Shown in pieces: positions 14,101 to 24,000 of a stretch of DNA of 64,000 nt. The DNA lies in contig OX419335.1 of the NCBI GenBank assembly GCA_948470475.1, forward strand, positions 31,809,780 to 31,873,779, read 5' to 3'. How positions within the stretch are numbered: the stretch's first letter is position 1; the number at the start of each line of letters is the position of its first letter. Origin of the DNA: Galaxea fascicularis. Taxonomy: Eukaryota; Cnidaria; Anthozoa; Scleractinia; Euphylliidae. Both the position numbers and the translations under genes were made by a program. The notes beneath the pieces were generated by a model. It was not told where the DNA came from and ran no database searches. It worked only from the letters and a program-made list of their open reading frames with translations.

Positions 14101-15290
14101 ATACGGAAGATTTCGTTCCAATCCAAACGAATTTCAGTGAGCCAATTTCTTCCCAGAAGTGATGGTCCAGCACCAGCAACAACAGTGAGGGGAAGGGTTG
14201 CAGACTGAGACTTGTATCTGGCACTGACATTGAACTGACCAAGAACATGAATGGGGTCACCAGTGTAAGCATGCAACCTTGTGGTACTACGCTCAAGGGG
14301 TACGCCCTTGAAATGCTTCGCATGAGTCTCCTCAGAAATAATTGAAATACCAGCCCCTGTGTCAAGTTCCATTAACACAGACTGATTGTTCAGTTCAATT
14401 GGAACCTCGATTCCATGTTGACCAGCGGAAATGGAATAAAGAGACATGGAGAAGGGGTCAGCTGAGTGATCATATTCTGTTGTTTCATCCACTGCATTCA
14501 CTCTGGCAGATTTACTCATGCAGGCTTCAGCAATGTGACCCACTCGTTTACATTTATGGCAAGTAGAATTTCTGTACTTACAGTTGGATCGTGGATGTCC
14601 CGGCTTACCACAACTTAAACAAGTGGAATTCTGTTGATTGCCTGAAGAAAGCCTGGCCTGATTGCCTGGTACTGTAGGTGGTCGTTTGTTTCCTTCTTTG
14701 GTAAAGGGCCTGCCTGTATCGTAAACCTTGTGCACTTCGTCGGCACTGGGAAGTTGGGGATTGAGTTGAGCAACGTCATTCTCTGCAGCTTCTTGACCCT
14801 GAGCTATTTGTAGAGCTCGTTCAAAATTGACATCTTCTGTTAGCAAGCGTTTCTGAATAGCTCTGCTTCGAAGACCACACACAAACCGATCTCGTAAGGC
14901 CTCGGGCAAATGGGTGCCAAAGTTGCATGTAGAAGCCAAACGCTGAAGTTGAGCGGCAAATTCAGAAACACTGGTGCTTTCCGCTTGTACGAAGGTGTGA
15001 AAACGGTATCTTTCAGAGATAACTAATCTCTTCGGGGCGAACTGCTTCTTTAAAATTGCTTTTAGTTCAGCGTAACTCTTGGAGGAAGGAGAAGCAGGTG
15101 AGCACAGGTCTGCTAGAACGTCGTATACTTTCCCGCCAATGACTGAAATCAATATGGCTCTTCGTCGATGCGAAGTGGAAGAATCAGCGTCGACTTCGTT
15201 TGCCACGAAATATTGCTCTAGACGATCCAAGTAGTGGTCGATATTTGTATTCTTAGGGTCGAACTCTTCAATCTTCCCTAAGCTGGCCAT
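11190..15290 (-). CDS. Gypsy gag-pol polyprotein
   Basis: A 1366-residue frame starts with ATG only 25 bases from the 5' LTR. Gag occupies roughly residues 1-260 and ends in two CCHC zinc knuckles (224-237 and 244-257). The aspartic protease has DTG at 310-312. The reverse transcriptase covers about 430-640 with a QDD active site at 598-600. RNase H includes 'LECDAS' near 742-748. The integrase has an HHCC zinc domain (HWSH at 967, paired Cys at 1000 and 1003) and a DDE core with D1031, D1085 and E1121. The tail is proline-rich. Every catalytic residue I looked for is present and there is no internal stop. Gag and pol share one frame without a shift or stop, so protein ratio must be set by processing or another route. 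Shorter frames on both strands inside it are shadows. Confidence 0.97.
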   Translation of the reverse strand: MASLGKIEEFDPKNTNIDHYLDRLEQYFVANEVDADSSTSHRRRAILISVIGGKVYDVLADLCSPASPSSKSYAELKAILKKQFAPKRLVISERYRFHTFVQAESTSVSEFAAQLQRLASTCNFGTHLPEALRDRFVCGLRSRAIQKRLLTEDVNFERALQIAQGQEAAENDVAQLNPQLPSADEVHKVYDTGRPFTKEGNKRPPTVPGNQARLSSGNQQNSTCLSCGKPGHPRSNCKYRNSTCHKCKRVGHIAEACMSKSARVNAVDETTEYDHSADPFSMSLYSISAGQHGIEVPIELNNQSVLMELDTGAGISIISEETHAKHFKGVPLERSTTRLHAYTGDPIHVLGQFNVSARYKSQSATLPLTVVAGAGPSLLGRNWLTEIRLDWNEIFRIHVTETPVSSEVTQKLHVVIQNHSDLFKDELGTIKGLSAKLELKEGVSPKFFRARTVPYALQQAVEDEYNRLERDGIIRKVEFSDWATPMVHVPKSDGSTRSCGNYAITVNPHLNVPSYPIPLPEDVFHKLRGGQKYTKLDLKNAYQQLTIDEESQKFVTINTHRGLYRYTRLPFGIASSPAVFQRTMDVILQGLDQVACIQDDILLTGKDDAEHLSNLARVLTRLQEYGFRLKLSKCKFMQRTVTYMGYKLSADGISPTEEKVEAIKSAPTPENATQVRAFLGLLNYHGKFIPNLSTIVHPLNQLLQKNKEFQWTAACDQAFRLAKESLTSSKVLVHFNPDLPIVLECDASQYGIGAVISHQFPDGVERPIAYASRSLSSAEKNYSQIEKEGLAIVFGVTKFYMYLFGRKFTLHTDHKPLLKIFSPQGATPVLAASRLQRWAILLSSYRYDIKYKSSSDIANADALSRLPLEFKRDASVESPIFHVAAQQVTRHPVKAHQIAKDTAHDKTLAKVLAFTQNGWNIQECHDPDIKPYFIRRHELSIEQGCLIWGLRVIIPPNLREPILKELHWSHPGVARMKSMARSHVWWPKLDADLERITRACRQCSKTRNAPPAAPLCPWTWPSGPWKRVHVDFATSEGKHYLILVDAYSKWPEVAGPMRSTDAAATISVLSNLFTRYGFPEQVVSDNGPPFQSKEYGDFLKLNGIQRVLVSPYHPAANGQAERFVQTFKKFLQASERDGTLQLRIQNFLLSYRSTQHATTGTTPAKLFLQRELRTRLSLVHPDISLHVTNTQTKMKTYYDRHTKFRTLSPGDRVLARDHLSKEKWRTGTIVTQHAPASYCIQLDDGRLWRRHIDDLLEGPLQNQTAAPHVPTPIRAPPVVQEPLTPVVSSDLRRTVGPQHTASRESLNSSQEAHREFQPVVEQAAMQTDASGPQPAPEVTLTPPPSLPVLRRSSRVITTPKRLITEL

Positions 15291-15297
15291 ATTTCAG

Positions 15298-15311
15298 CAT
15301 CCTCGTCGCCA
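15298..15311 (-). promoter_or_regulatory. Primer-binding-like site
   Basis: On the minus strand TGGCGACGAGGATG begins four bases inside the 5' LTR, and the initial TGG matches a tRNA CCA end. I could not assign the tRNA species. Confidence 0.7.
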
Positions 15312-15315
15312 GAAA

Positions 15316-15446
15316 TGTTATGTTTTTGGGAGTAGAAGAACACACACATGCACTCAAGATTGTAGCACTCAAGAACACACCTTTATGAGCATGCGCATGT
15401 GGCAAATACCGCTGTATACAATATCTACATATCGTACTACATATCA
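15316..15446 (-). repeat. 5' LTR of the Gypsy element
   Basis: 131 bp, identical by eye to 10852-10982 and flanked on the right by the AAAAG target duplication at 15447-15451. Confidence 0.95.
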
Positions 15447-15633
15447 AAAAGAAATGTTGAACGCATGTTGAAGCAAAGTTTAAAGGCTTTTAAACTCTTT
15501 CAACATCGATTCAACATCGTTTCAACACGTTTCAACAAGTTGGAAAGGGGGTGGCAAACGCTTTCAACATTGCCATTCAACAAAATTGAAAGGATGTTGA
15601 AGCAAATGTTGAAGCCGTCTGCTAGGGCCTTAA

Positions 15634-18600
15634 GCCGTCTGGAACATTTCTTCTGCTTTTAAGTAACATGCAAGATCTTGTCCCTTGTAAGAGAGAAAAT
15701 CTAGGCCGTTTGCCACATCTCTGGTGCAATTTCTTTTTAAAACAGAACTACTCAGTGAAAACCGAGAAGTATCGACGAAAATGACGGTATGTAATTAACG
15801 ATGATGGAATCTTTCCCGACCCAAGTTTTTACGTCACAAAGGTTAATGTCAACAAAAGAAATGCACCTTAGCACAGATCACCGAGACAGAAAGTAATTAA
15901 TTACTTACCTGAAATGACGATGGCAAAAGCCGCAAATTATGAAACCGCTCTAAGTGAATAAAACTGCACTTTACTCCGCGCATTAATGAATCAAAAAAGG
16001 GGTTTTCCCTGCCGGATGTTTGCAGTTGGAAAATATGTAAATATGTTCAAAATGTTGTTCGATAGACACAGTGTTATGGGTTCTATAAAGTAATCCTAAT
16101 ACGCATTACTGCTTTGACTTCTTCTCTTTAATAGAATGGCCAAACAAAAATGAAAATGGTTAGGACCAGAAGAATCAGTAGAAGGACTGGAAAAACGATG
16201 TTTCAAAATGATCTGGCCCTTACCAAGAAAACTACAAATAGAAATGCTGATAAATCATGAAAACAAATGGAGCCCTCCGTTCAGCTGTCTTCCGCTCGGG
16301 TCTGGTTTCAGATGAAGATTGTTTTATGGATAAAGAACTTGCGCCAATAGAATGATAGAGGGAGAACAAAAAAAAACACCTGGTAAGGGCCCCCCAAGCT
16401 CGTGGTCAGCTGACAGCCTTTGCCCTTTTAATTTTTAGGGCATTTTAATTTAGTAAGCTGGCAGGCGCAAAAGTGAATGTTGTATGGGGGAATGGGACTC
16501 TTTATCTCCCACAGGCGGTCACATCTCCCGATTAAACCTTATTCCTACCCGTGGCAGGCTAACCACTACTCTGCAGCACTCCCACTTCTTAAAAGATTAT
16601 TGTCCGAGGATCAGTGTAGCGTTTCATAAATACAATAGTTATTTATGTTGAAGGTCTCTAAGTTGTATAATTTCTGCGACCTAAAGTCCGAACAGCTTCG
16701 CATCTGCTTCTATGGTCGGCAGTGAGAACACAACAAATCGACCGTCAGTGAAGTGATACATTCAGGAAAACAATGGAAAAACACCAAAAGCCTTTTTGAC
16801 GGTTTTATACTTTCCTCTTGCTAGGTCTTGCCACACTTGTACATCAAGAGCTAATAGTAGCTGTGTTTATTTCCTAATTGATATCTACAAAAGCTGTCTG
16901 TTATAACATGCAGGAGCAGCGAATTTTTCAGCTGAATTTTTGATAGATTCAAATGCATGTGAAACAAACGCAGTGAATTGCGTGATAGTTTAACGTTTTT
17001 TTTTCATGCTGAATTATACAACGAAGTCCCTTTTTTGTACCTTGAAATGCATTTTTAAGTATTAGTTGGCCAAATGATGGTTCATCTTCGGTTTAGCTAG
17101 CGACTGCAAAGCCGAAAGTGGGGAAGGTTTTCCCGTTCGAATGTAACTGAGCTGGATGCACACTAAAATGCTACTGTAACAAAAGTTACAAATTCAAGCT
17201 GTTGCGTTACACTCGGTGTGTGATGTGCGAAACCTGAAGGGTTTTCGCACAGGGCTATAACCAGACATCGTGAACTATTTTCTCCTCATCTTCCAATTGG
17301 CTGAAATAGATATAAACTCTAAAGCAGCTAAAAACCAATCAGAAGTGTAATTGGCGAGCGTCATCATCAGACCCGATCTTAAGTAATAGATAGGTATAAA
17401 TTATGGAGGGTTTGACATACCTTGTTTTCTGAGAATTTCCCTCAGGTCATTTGCGAATAATATATCCCGGAAAAAAGTAGTTCTGTTTGCCATGCATAGA
17501 CCGTTCAAGTCCTTTATGTATAAATGGAGCATTAACTAGGCATTACGTTCTTCGTCACCGGTGACCGTAAACGGCGGGGTTTTGAGCAATTCCTTTTAAG
17601 GATGTTTGGATGTAACCATGAACAATGACCGGAAATAACGCCTTCCAAATCCTAAGCTTCTGCCATTTATGGGGAGCAATCGCAGCATATTCACTGTACC
17701 CGATTAAGGAACAAAATCGAACCGCATCCTGAACGTACTCGTCTCTAATAAATCGACTTGTTCTGCTAACAAGAACGAGACAAAAGATGGGATAATAAAC
17801 ATCTTGGTGCGCAATATAATAGCCAGTCGAATCCCTCAAAAAATTATGCTGTTTTGAGTTCAATTCAACTTCCGAATCCAAGACAAATTCAAAATTGGAC
17901 TTCTCCCTCGAGCGGCGCCTCCAACACTAAACGCAACCCAATGTGCTGCTCGCTCTTTTAACCCGATTCCTTAACGACTTTCTGCTTTACACTGTAATCA
18001 CCGTACAACTGAATGGCTAACGAATAAGCAACTTAGTTCTTCTCCTTAATTTACTTTAATTTACAGATTATTTTGGTGGGCCCCATAACCATAGGACGTT
18101 ATAATTACTGATGCTTCCTAATCTTGGCTTGGTTTGATTGGATGAGTCATGGGTTGCTGGTACGGCTCAGGGAGTTTCGGGGAGTAGAAGGTGAATATTG
18201 ATATTAAGCCTGCTGAAGTAAATCTAAGAATGACGCCTAATTTTACTCATTATATACTAATTATGTCTTTGAGAATTTCTAATTTGTGCCGGTTTTTCTC
18301 TTTACTACTACGAATACTATGGTATTGCTTTCTTTTGTGTGCACGGCAGGGCTCAACTCAGTGTAGACAAGAAATAGACGCTCGGTCTAGACTACCTTGC
18401 TCGCTGGCAAAACTCAGATCATGAATGTTCCATTTTCAGAGTATAACCGGAATAGGGATAACCAGAATTCTGCAACAAGCAGTCCTACGGGGCGAGGATC
18501 CAAAAGCTTTCAAAGTCAGAACCGGATACCCCAGCAAGGGAGAGCATCGAATCTTGTGGCGGCTGTTTTCCTTTGACTTTTCTTTACGTGATTTTCTTGA

Positions 18601-18903
18601 CTCTGCTTTTTTTTTTCCTTCTACACTAAAATTTAAGCCTCGAGACAGGCAATCGAAACGGGGTACAATAACGAGTGGTCAAGTTGTTTTATATTTAGCG
18701 AGCACATCGTTCGGCACTTCCGATAACATGTCTGTGGTTTGACGGATCACACAAGATCTTTTCCACAAGGACGCATATTCTGCGTGATCCAAAGTGATCT
18801 CATTCTGATCATTCTGCTATGGTAAGTAGAATAAACGGAATGCTACAAGTATTCCATTGATACCGAAAACTGAATTGGTCCGTAATAAGCGAATACAGAT
18901 AAA
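15634..18903. other. No gene recognised
   Basis: Unassigned, fairly AT-rich DNA. A minus-strand frame at 17555-17881 (about 108 codons, open further upstream but without an ATG) has ordinary protein-like composition, yet I recognise no domain. It could be an exon or chance. A plus-strand frame at 18425-18742 is equally unsupported. Confidence 0.35.
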
Positions 18904-19543
18904 GGCTACGTTTACACGGACGCGGTTTCCAATCGAAACGGTTTCGTGATCTGGAAACCGCATCGAAAACGACACGGTTTCAAAGAGTTTACACGGAACC
19001 TATCCAACCGTTAAATCCAACCGTTTATGTCAAGGCGATCTCTTTCTCAAGCCTTTGTGCTTCGTCAATTGGATCTAGATTTGACCAGACATGAGGCCGA
19101 ATCCAGAATCGTCGTTTGGCTTTTCTCTTCGTTACTCTGCAGGACCGTATCGACGAAAAAGTCAACATTTCAAGACATCTCTGCCTGTTATTGCGGTATG
19201 GCTCTCGGTTTATAGTAAAATACACGAAAGCAGCAAAAGCGAAGTTAAACCACAGATCAAAGTTGTGATTGTGCAGCAAAGCGCTGCACTCCGTGCGAGA
19301 TTTACCATATTTACTTCGCGAGCCAGCCAATTTCGAGCCAGACCGTTTTCAAATCGATGCGGTTTCGCCGTTTACACGACCTCGAAACCGTATCGTTTTG
19401 AAAACGCTCCACTTTTGAAAGCGTTTTCAAAACGACCCGGTTTTGATAACGAACTGGGGCCGGCTCCGTGTAAACGAAAGGTGTAACCGCATCGAAACCG
19501 ATGTAACCGATGCGGTTACAAATGAAACTGCGTCCGTGCAAGT
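18904..19543. mobile_element. Harbinger-like element with subterminal repeats
   Basis: The ends form an imperfect inverted repeat: TTTACACGGACGCGGTTTC at the left pairs with GAAACTGCGTCCGTGCAA at the right. Inside, motifs such as CGTTTTGAAAACGC and GCGTTTTCAAAACG recur near both ends. A transposase-like scrap lies on the minus strand. The target duplication is not clear. Assignment to PIF/Harbinger rests on that scrap and on similarity of design to the element at 22241-23997. Confidence 0.5.
19025..19168 (-). pseudogene. Harbinger transposase N-terminal scrap (tentative)
   Basis: A minus-strand frame ends with 'KRKAKRRFWIRPHVWSN' followed by an acidic helix-like stretch. A basic run leading into a WxRP or FWxRP motif is typical of the start of animal Harbinger transposases. 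No DDE core follows within the element, so this is at most a first exon or remnant. The frame lies inside the inverted repeats of the surrounding element, which supports the link. Confidence 0.4.
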
Positions 19544-20530
19544 CATTCCGAGTATTCCCATCCCGGAATAATCCCAAAAGTATGCGCCCTTTGACATTGG
19601 TTTTCATTGGCGGCCTTGTAGTTTCTGTGATGTCTACCTAATAAAATCTGTTTTCACGACCTAAAACACTTTACTTAGATATTTTAATATTTAAATTTGC
19701 GATGAGACGATAAAAATAATGTACAGATGCCAAAGGAGTTTAACCGAGATATGGTACTTCTTTTCTTAGGCTGGATAAAAGCTATTCAGACCGCTCCTAA
19801 AATGGACCTAATTCTTTGACAATGCTTTGTCTTGAACAGAAACATGGCGGAGTGCTAGTAAGTAATTATTTTTATGATTACTTATGGTAAAACAATCCCA
19901 GAAATTTGTCTTACTTCTTAAAATTTTCCGTTCCATAGCCTACTAATAATATTTTTACTACTTTCTCGATCGCTTTCGTTAGTTTAGAAACAAGGTGTGG
20001 CTTATACGAGGTGTGTCGTGGTACGCCGCATTACGGTTAAGAGGGGGTTCATTTTGGTTTCACGATGGACTGAGGTGGAATCTCCTTCATTCACGTAATT
20101 GTTCGCCCACGGTGGCCTGGGTTTTTCCATGAAACAGAAACTGAAATTTAGAATTACTCACGTAAAGTACAGGACAGGCTTAATGATTAAAAATTTTCTT
20201 TTCCTTCTCTTCACCACATTACACTGACATTATTATGTATTGTATTTTTCTGACTTTTTTGAGTCCTTGCATAAGGCTGACTCGTCCATAATTTAATGGT
20301 TTAGACGACGGTTCCTATATTTGTGTTGATCAAAAATTTCTGACTGGTCTGCAATTTGTTTTCCAAAGAGTCTTGTTGACCCTTTACGCCCTAACAGTGA
20401 CCAGAGCTTACTTTCTCCTATCAGACCATTTCAGCTACTATACAGGTTATGACAATAAAGAAAATGATCGTCAAACATGAAATCTTCATGTTTAACCAAA
20501 TTCTCTGAACTGCAAAATATGAGAAGACCA
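19544..20530. other. No gene recognised
   Basis: Unassigned AT-rich sequence. Nothing beyond short frames is visible. Confidence 0.35.
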
Positions 20531-20706
20531 ATAGGCCATTTCCGAGATCGCTTGAGCCTCTATTTCAAAGCGAGTCTAAGTGCGAAGTCTTTGTAATGAA
20601 AATGAGTTTTCGCTCATATGGAACGCTGAATTATTACCATCACAAGCTCTTTCGCTCTTAGACTCGCTTTGAAATAGAGGCTCAAACGAACTCGGAAACG
20701 GCCCAT
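20531..20706. repeat. Foldback MITE
   Basis: Two arms of about 55-60 bases are near-perfect reverse complements. Each contains the block GAGCCTCTATTTCAAAGCGA, which reads in reverse complement at 20662-20681. The loop is short. No coding capacity; a palindromic miniature element. Confidence 0.8.
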
Positions 20707-22237
20707 TTGAGAATATACATGTTGGTGTCAGGGCTTACAGTGTTAATCCGTTTATATCACTTGCCTCACCAAATCAATTAAACCGGCTTCGATGATTGTC
20801 ACGACTGGTTGAATGCCGGTTTTTTTTTTTTCTTTCTTTCTTTTTTCTCTTTAGAGAACACCTTTTGGCTAGAATACGCTTTCACGTTTTACTGATGGTC
20901 ATGAAAATTGATGTCTCATTGGCCTGGTTGCAGATTAGATTTTTGCCAGTAGGCCTAGGCTAAAGTGCCGCCGTAACATTGGGCGACTTAAGTAAAATCT
21001 GTCAAAAAGCCTAATATAGATCAGTCAACAGCTCTTAACTGTTTCTGTTTATATCCTGAGGCTGTCTAGAGCTTTCGATGTTTATGCGGTTTCTACGAAG
21101 GGGTCAAAAGTGATTGTGCTGGCGTTTGCATGGGTTATTTATACATTCCAGAGACAAAAAGAAATTCTCTCTTAAAAAAATGACATGGTTGAAGGCTTCG
21201 GTATTCAGTGCTGGCGGTTTCCAATAAGTACGTTTTTTTCGTTCAATAAACAACTGTTGTGCAAATGACCGAATATGAACGAGACTAAACAAAAAGGTTT
21301 TCATAATTTCTTAGGCGAATGTATTGAAATGGGAATGTATTTTGATATCTATGTAAGACAGCCGGAAAGTTCCTATCGCTTCGAATATTAAAGATTCGGA
21401 TTGTAATATGTTTAGATATTGCAGCAGTTTATTCTTTTTCTTTTAATGACGGGCATAACAAAGTGCCTTCTAGCTCCAATTTTATCTTGCCCAATCAGCA
21501 CTGAACACAAGCAATTCCACAAAATATGAAGTATATGAAAATTTTAAATAACACTGTGTATTATGATAGAAGTACCCAAATTCAGAGTTTACGAGAACAT
21601 TTCTGAAAGTGCGTGCTCTTAAGGAGACTCAAACAGAAACACAATTGGTAGTTCAAGAAAGAACGCTTTCATTTATCAGACCTTTTAGTGAACAAAATTT
21701 AAAAAGCACTGAAAAAGATGCGTTCACGACAGAATTAGGCAACTATAGAAATGTCACAGACTGTAAATAAGAAACAACATCTCTTATAAATTTCTGATTA
21801 AATTTTGCTTTATGTTTACACCATGTCAAACTATTTTCTTACCTCTTTAAATCTGATATCCGTAATCGCGTGCACGGTACGTTTCTTCACAAAGAACGCT
21901 AGCTACTGGCGGGCTGTCGGCTGGCCGGCATAAAAACTAAAGTATATCTACACAATTTTGGGAGGAACGGTATATTATCGACTGGTATCGTCCTTTCCCT
22001 TTCACTGACCATCTAGAAAGTTCTCAGTTGTGTTAGTAATTTTACTCTACCCGGGCTACTGAACCGAGGTTCTACTAGTACTCTCGATTGCTGCAACGAG
22101 CTTCACGCAGTCTTGGCAGAACTCTGAAAAAGGTTTCGCAGTAAGCAGAGTCCTTCGGGCTGTCGGTTGCATAGCATCGGTCGCTCCACTGACTCATTTC
22201 TGAAGCTATTCTGAACTGACCAATTTAAGTGCCACTC
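20707..22237. other. No gene recognised
   Basis: A T-rich tract lies at 20820-20852. The rest contains only short unremarkable frames on both strands. Confidence 0.35.
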
Positions 22238-22240
22238 TCA

Positions 22241-23997
22241 GACTAGGTTTACACCAGAGGATATTTTTTTCGGATTCATAAATGTTTACCGATTCGTCAA
22301 TTTTTGGGTTATCGGATTCGTGGGTGTTTACACGGAGTGTCCGGATTCCTAATCGTTTACACACGTAGACAACTCCTGGAACATTCCTGATTGAATGGTT
22401 ACAAAGCTGACAGTTTGGTAACCATTCTAGTGTTTGTTGCCTCGTTTGACAAAAACAAAATGGCGCCAACGAATAAGGCAAGAGTCGATCAAGATGCTAG
22501 TGATGCTAATTTGAGTTGGACAGATGACGAAGTTGAATTGCTACTAGGAGCTGTCCGTGCATATTCCTCTCAGAAGGACTACGAAGGCTTAGAATGGGAG
22601 AGTGTCAAAAGCAAGTACGAAGATATCAGAAAAGATTTCGTCACCTTGTATGAACAACAAGATGGATTGCCACATGATGTCAGCCTGTTTACCCAGGAAA
22701 GAATAGCAAGCAAAATAAAGGACAAAAGGAAAAAGTACAAAAAAGCTGTCGATTGTGGTAGGAGAAGCGGAGGTGGGAGAACAGTGGCGACGTTTTACGA
22801 TGTTTGTAATGAAATTTGGGGTGGATGTAATGGTAATGGTAATGGGATTTATTTACCGCTTTTTCTATTTTATATATATTCAAATGCGGTTTACATCATC
22901 CAACCCACCCAACCCATGAAATCACGAAATAGCACAAAGACCAGATCAGCACACCGGGAACTCCATTCCCTACTCTTTCCGATTAGTGCGTGGGTTCTTT
23001 AACGTCCCACAAGGTTATGAACATTGAAGTGTTGTGAGACGGGACCTCCTACTGGCGGCCACAATTGTCACAGTATGTAGCACAACAGCAGGCCCCTCAA
23101 GGAGACAGGGTACTGCTAGGCAGGAGCAATGATTTACTTTATGTCGGAGATGGCGATTACAAATATGCACACTTGTAACCAGAAAGGATCTGAGGGCTTT
23201 CTGTTCAGTCATGTATATATATTCTCTGTTGTTGTTGTTACTGCTGCTTTATAGTTAACAGTTTGGTAAAGGGGAGTTTAGAGTTAAGAATACCCCTTAA
23301 CATGACCAAAGAATACTTATTTTTGGCCCGAAAAGCCTCTTAACTTTTAAAATTACAACCTAGATACTTATACTGTATAAGCTATGTCTTTGTGCCTGTC
23401 CTTTTTTTTTTTTCAAACATCTCAAAACATACTCTGTATTTTTTTATTTATATATTCTACAACAACAACGTACAAATTGAAATGAAATAAACACCCACCC
23501 GAATGTAGCAAAGCTAATCGAGTCGGGTGGTTTCAGATAATATTAAAAGACACGCTGGTACAGCATCTTCTCCTTCAACGTTAACCTTGTAGCAAGCTGG
23601 GATCGAACCATCCCTTAGCTGAAAATTTAACGTTGAGTTCTTAAAAACTCTAGCATCATGCACATGACCAGGCCATTTCACAACAACATCAAGGAATCTG
23701 TAGTTATAGTCGGATGTGGCTTGAACATTAATAGATGTTTATCCCTTTCTGTTGATGTAGTCACAACCATTTTGAATTAATTATGTCTACACGACTAACC
23801 TGGCCGGATTCAAAAGCTTTCGGATTCAAAGTTCCCACTTTAGATTCCGGATTCAAAATCTCCGGAGACATGACCAAATCAGGGAGTTTTTATTTCGGAT
23901 TCGTCCACTTATATGTAAACGGCAAAACAAATCCGTTACTAAAACGTATCGGATTCGTCATGAATCCGGAACCATTTTCTCTAGTGTAAACCTGGTC
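22241..23997. mobile_element. Harbinger-like element encoding only a Myb-like protein
   Basis: The 19-bp terminal inverted repeats (GACTAGGTTTACACCAGAG at the left, two mismatches at the right) are flanked by a 3-bp TCA at 22238-22240 and 23998-24000. Both ends carry clusters of CGGATTC or its complement. The element is about 1.76 kb and holds a Myb/SANT-like gene but no transposase, so it would depend on a transposase supplied elsewhere. PIF/Harbinger elements typically encode a DDE transposase plus a Myb-like protein, which is the basis of the call. Confidence 0.65.
22460..23002 (+). CDS. Myb/SANT-like DNA-binding protein of the element
   Basis: The start is the ATG at 22460 (AAAATGG context); the frame is open further upstream but has no earlier ATG. 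After a short acidic lead the protein reads 'LSWTDDEVELLLGAVRAY', the first helix of a Myb/SANT-like trihelix domain. An acidic middle follows, then a lysine-rich helix and 'TFYDVCNEIWGG', as in proteins carried by Harbinger-type elements. Downstream of that block (from about codon 130) the sequence becomes Gly/Asn-rich and then unlike the family. A splice donor such as ATG|GTAATG near 22829 may end the true exon, and the stop at 23002 may lie in an intron. Its likely role is binding the subterminal CGGATTC sites to help the transposase, which is inference. Confidence 0.6.
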   Translation: MAPTNKARVDQDASDANLSWTDDEVELLLGAVRAYSSQKDYEGLEWESVKSKYEDIRKDFVTLYEQQDGLPHDVSLFTQERIASKIKDKRKKYKKAVDCGRRSGGGRTVATFYDVCNEIWGGCNGNGNGIYLPLFLFYIYSNAVYIIQPTQPMKSRNSTKTRSAHRELHSLLFPISAWVL

Positions 23998-24000
23998 TCA

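Larger units (their letters stand above)
10852..15446 (-). mobile_element. Intact Gypsy LTR retrotransposon (Mag-like)
   Basis: The element is 4595 bp and lies on the minus strand. It has two 131-bp LTRs that I read as identical, TG...CA ends, and a 5-bp AAAAG target duplication at 10847-10851 and 15447-15451. A primer-binding-like site follows the 5' LTR, a purine tract precedes the 3' LTR, and a single uninterrupted gag-pol frame fills the interior. The order protease, RT, RNase H, integrase is that of Gypsy/Metaviridae. Two CCHC knuckles and a fused gag-pol suggest the Mag lineage, which is inference. Identical LTRs and an open frame indicate recent insertion. Confidence 0.95.
10588..15630. 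mobile_element. Harbinger-like MITE split by a Gypsy element
   Basis: The terminal inverted repeats begin AGGCCCTAGC, and 10588 onward matches the reverse complement of the sequence ending at 15630 for several tens of bases. A 3-bp TAA duplication flanks the element at 10585-10587 and 15631-15633, as expected for PIF/Harbinger. Without the Gypsy insertion and one copy of its target duplication the element is about 440 bp. It is packed with TTCAAC/GTTGAA hexamers and encodes no transposase. The split by 10852-15446 shows that the MITE was present first. Confidence 0.7.

Noticed and set aside
11441..14566. Additional genes on both strands inside the Gypsy element
   Set aside because: They overlap the 1366-codon gag-pol frame and have no domains; they are shadows.
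23486..23500. Functional polyadenylation site of the Myb-like gene
   Set aside because: AATAAA-type hexamers are frequent in this AT-rich DNA and nothing ties this one to a transcript end.
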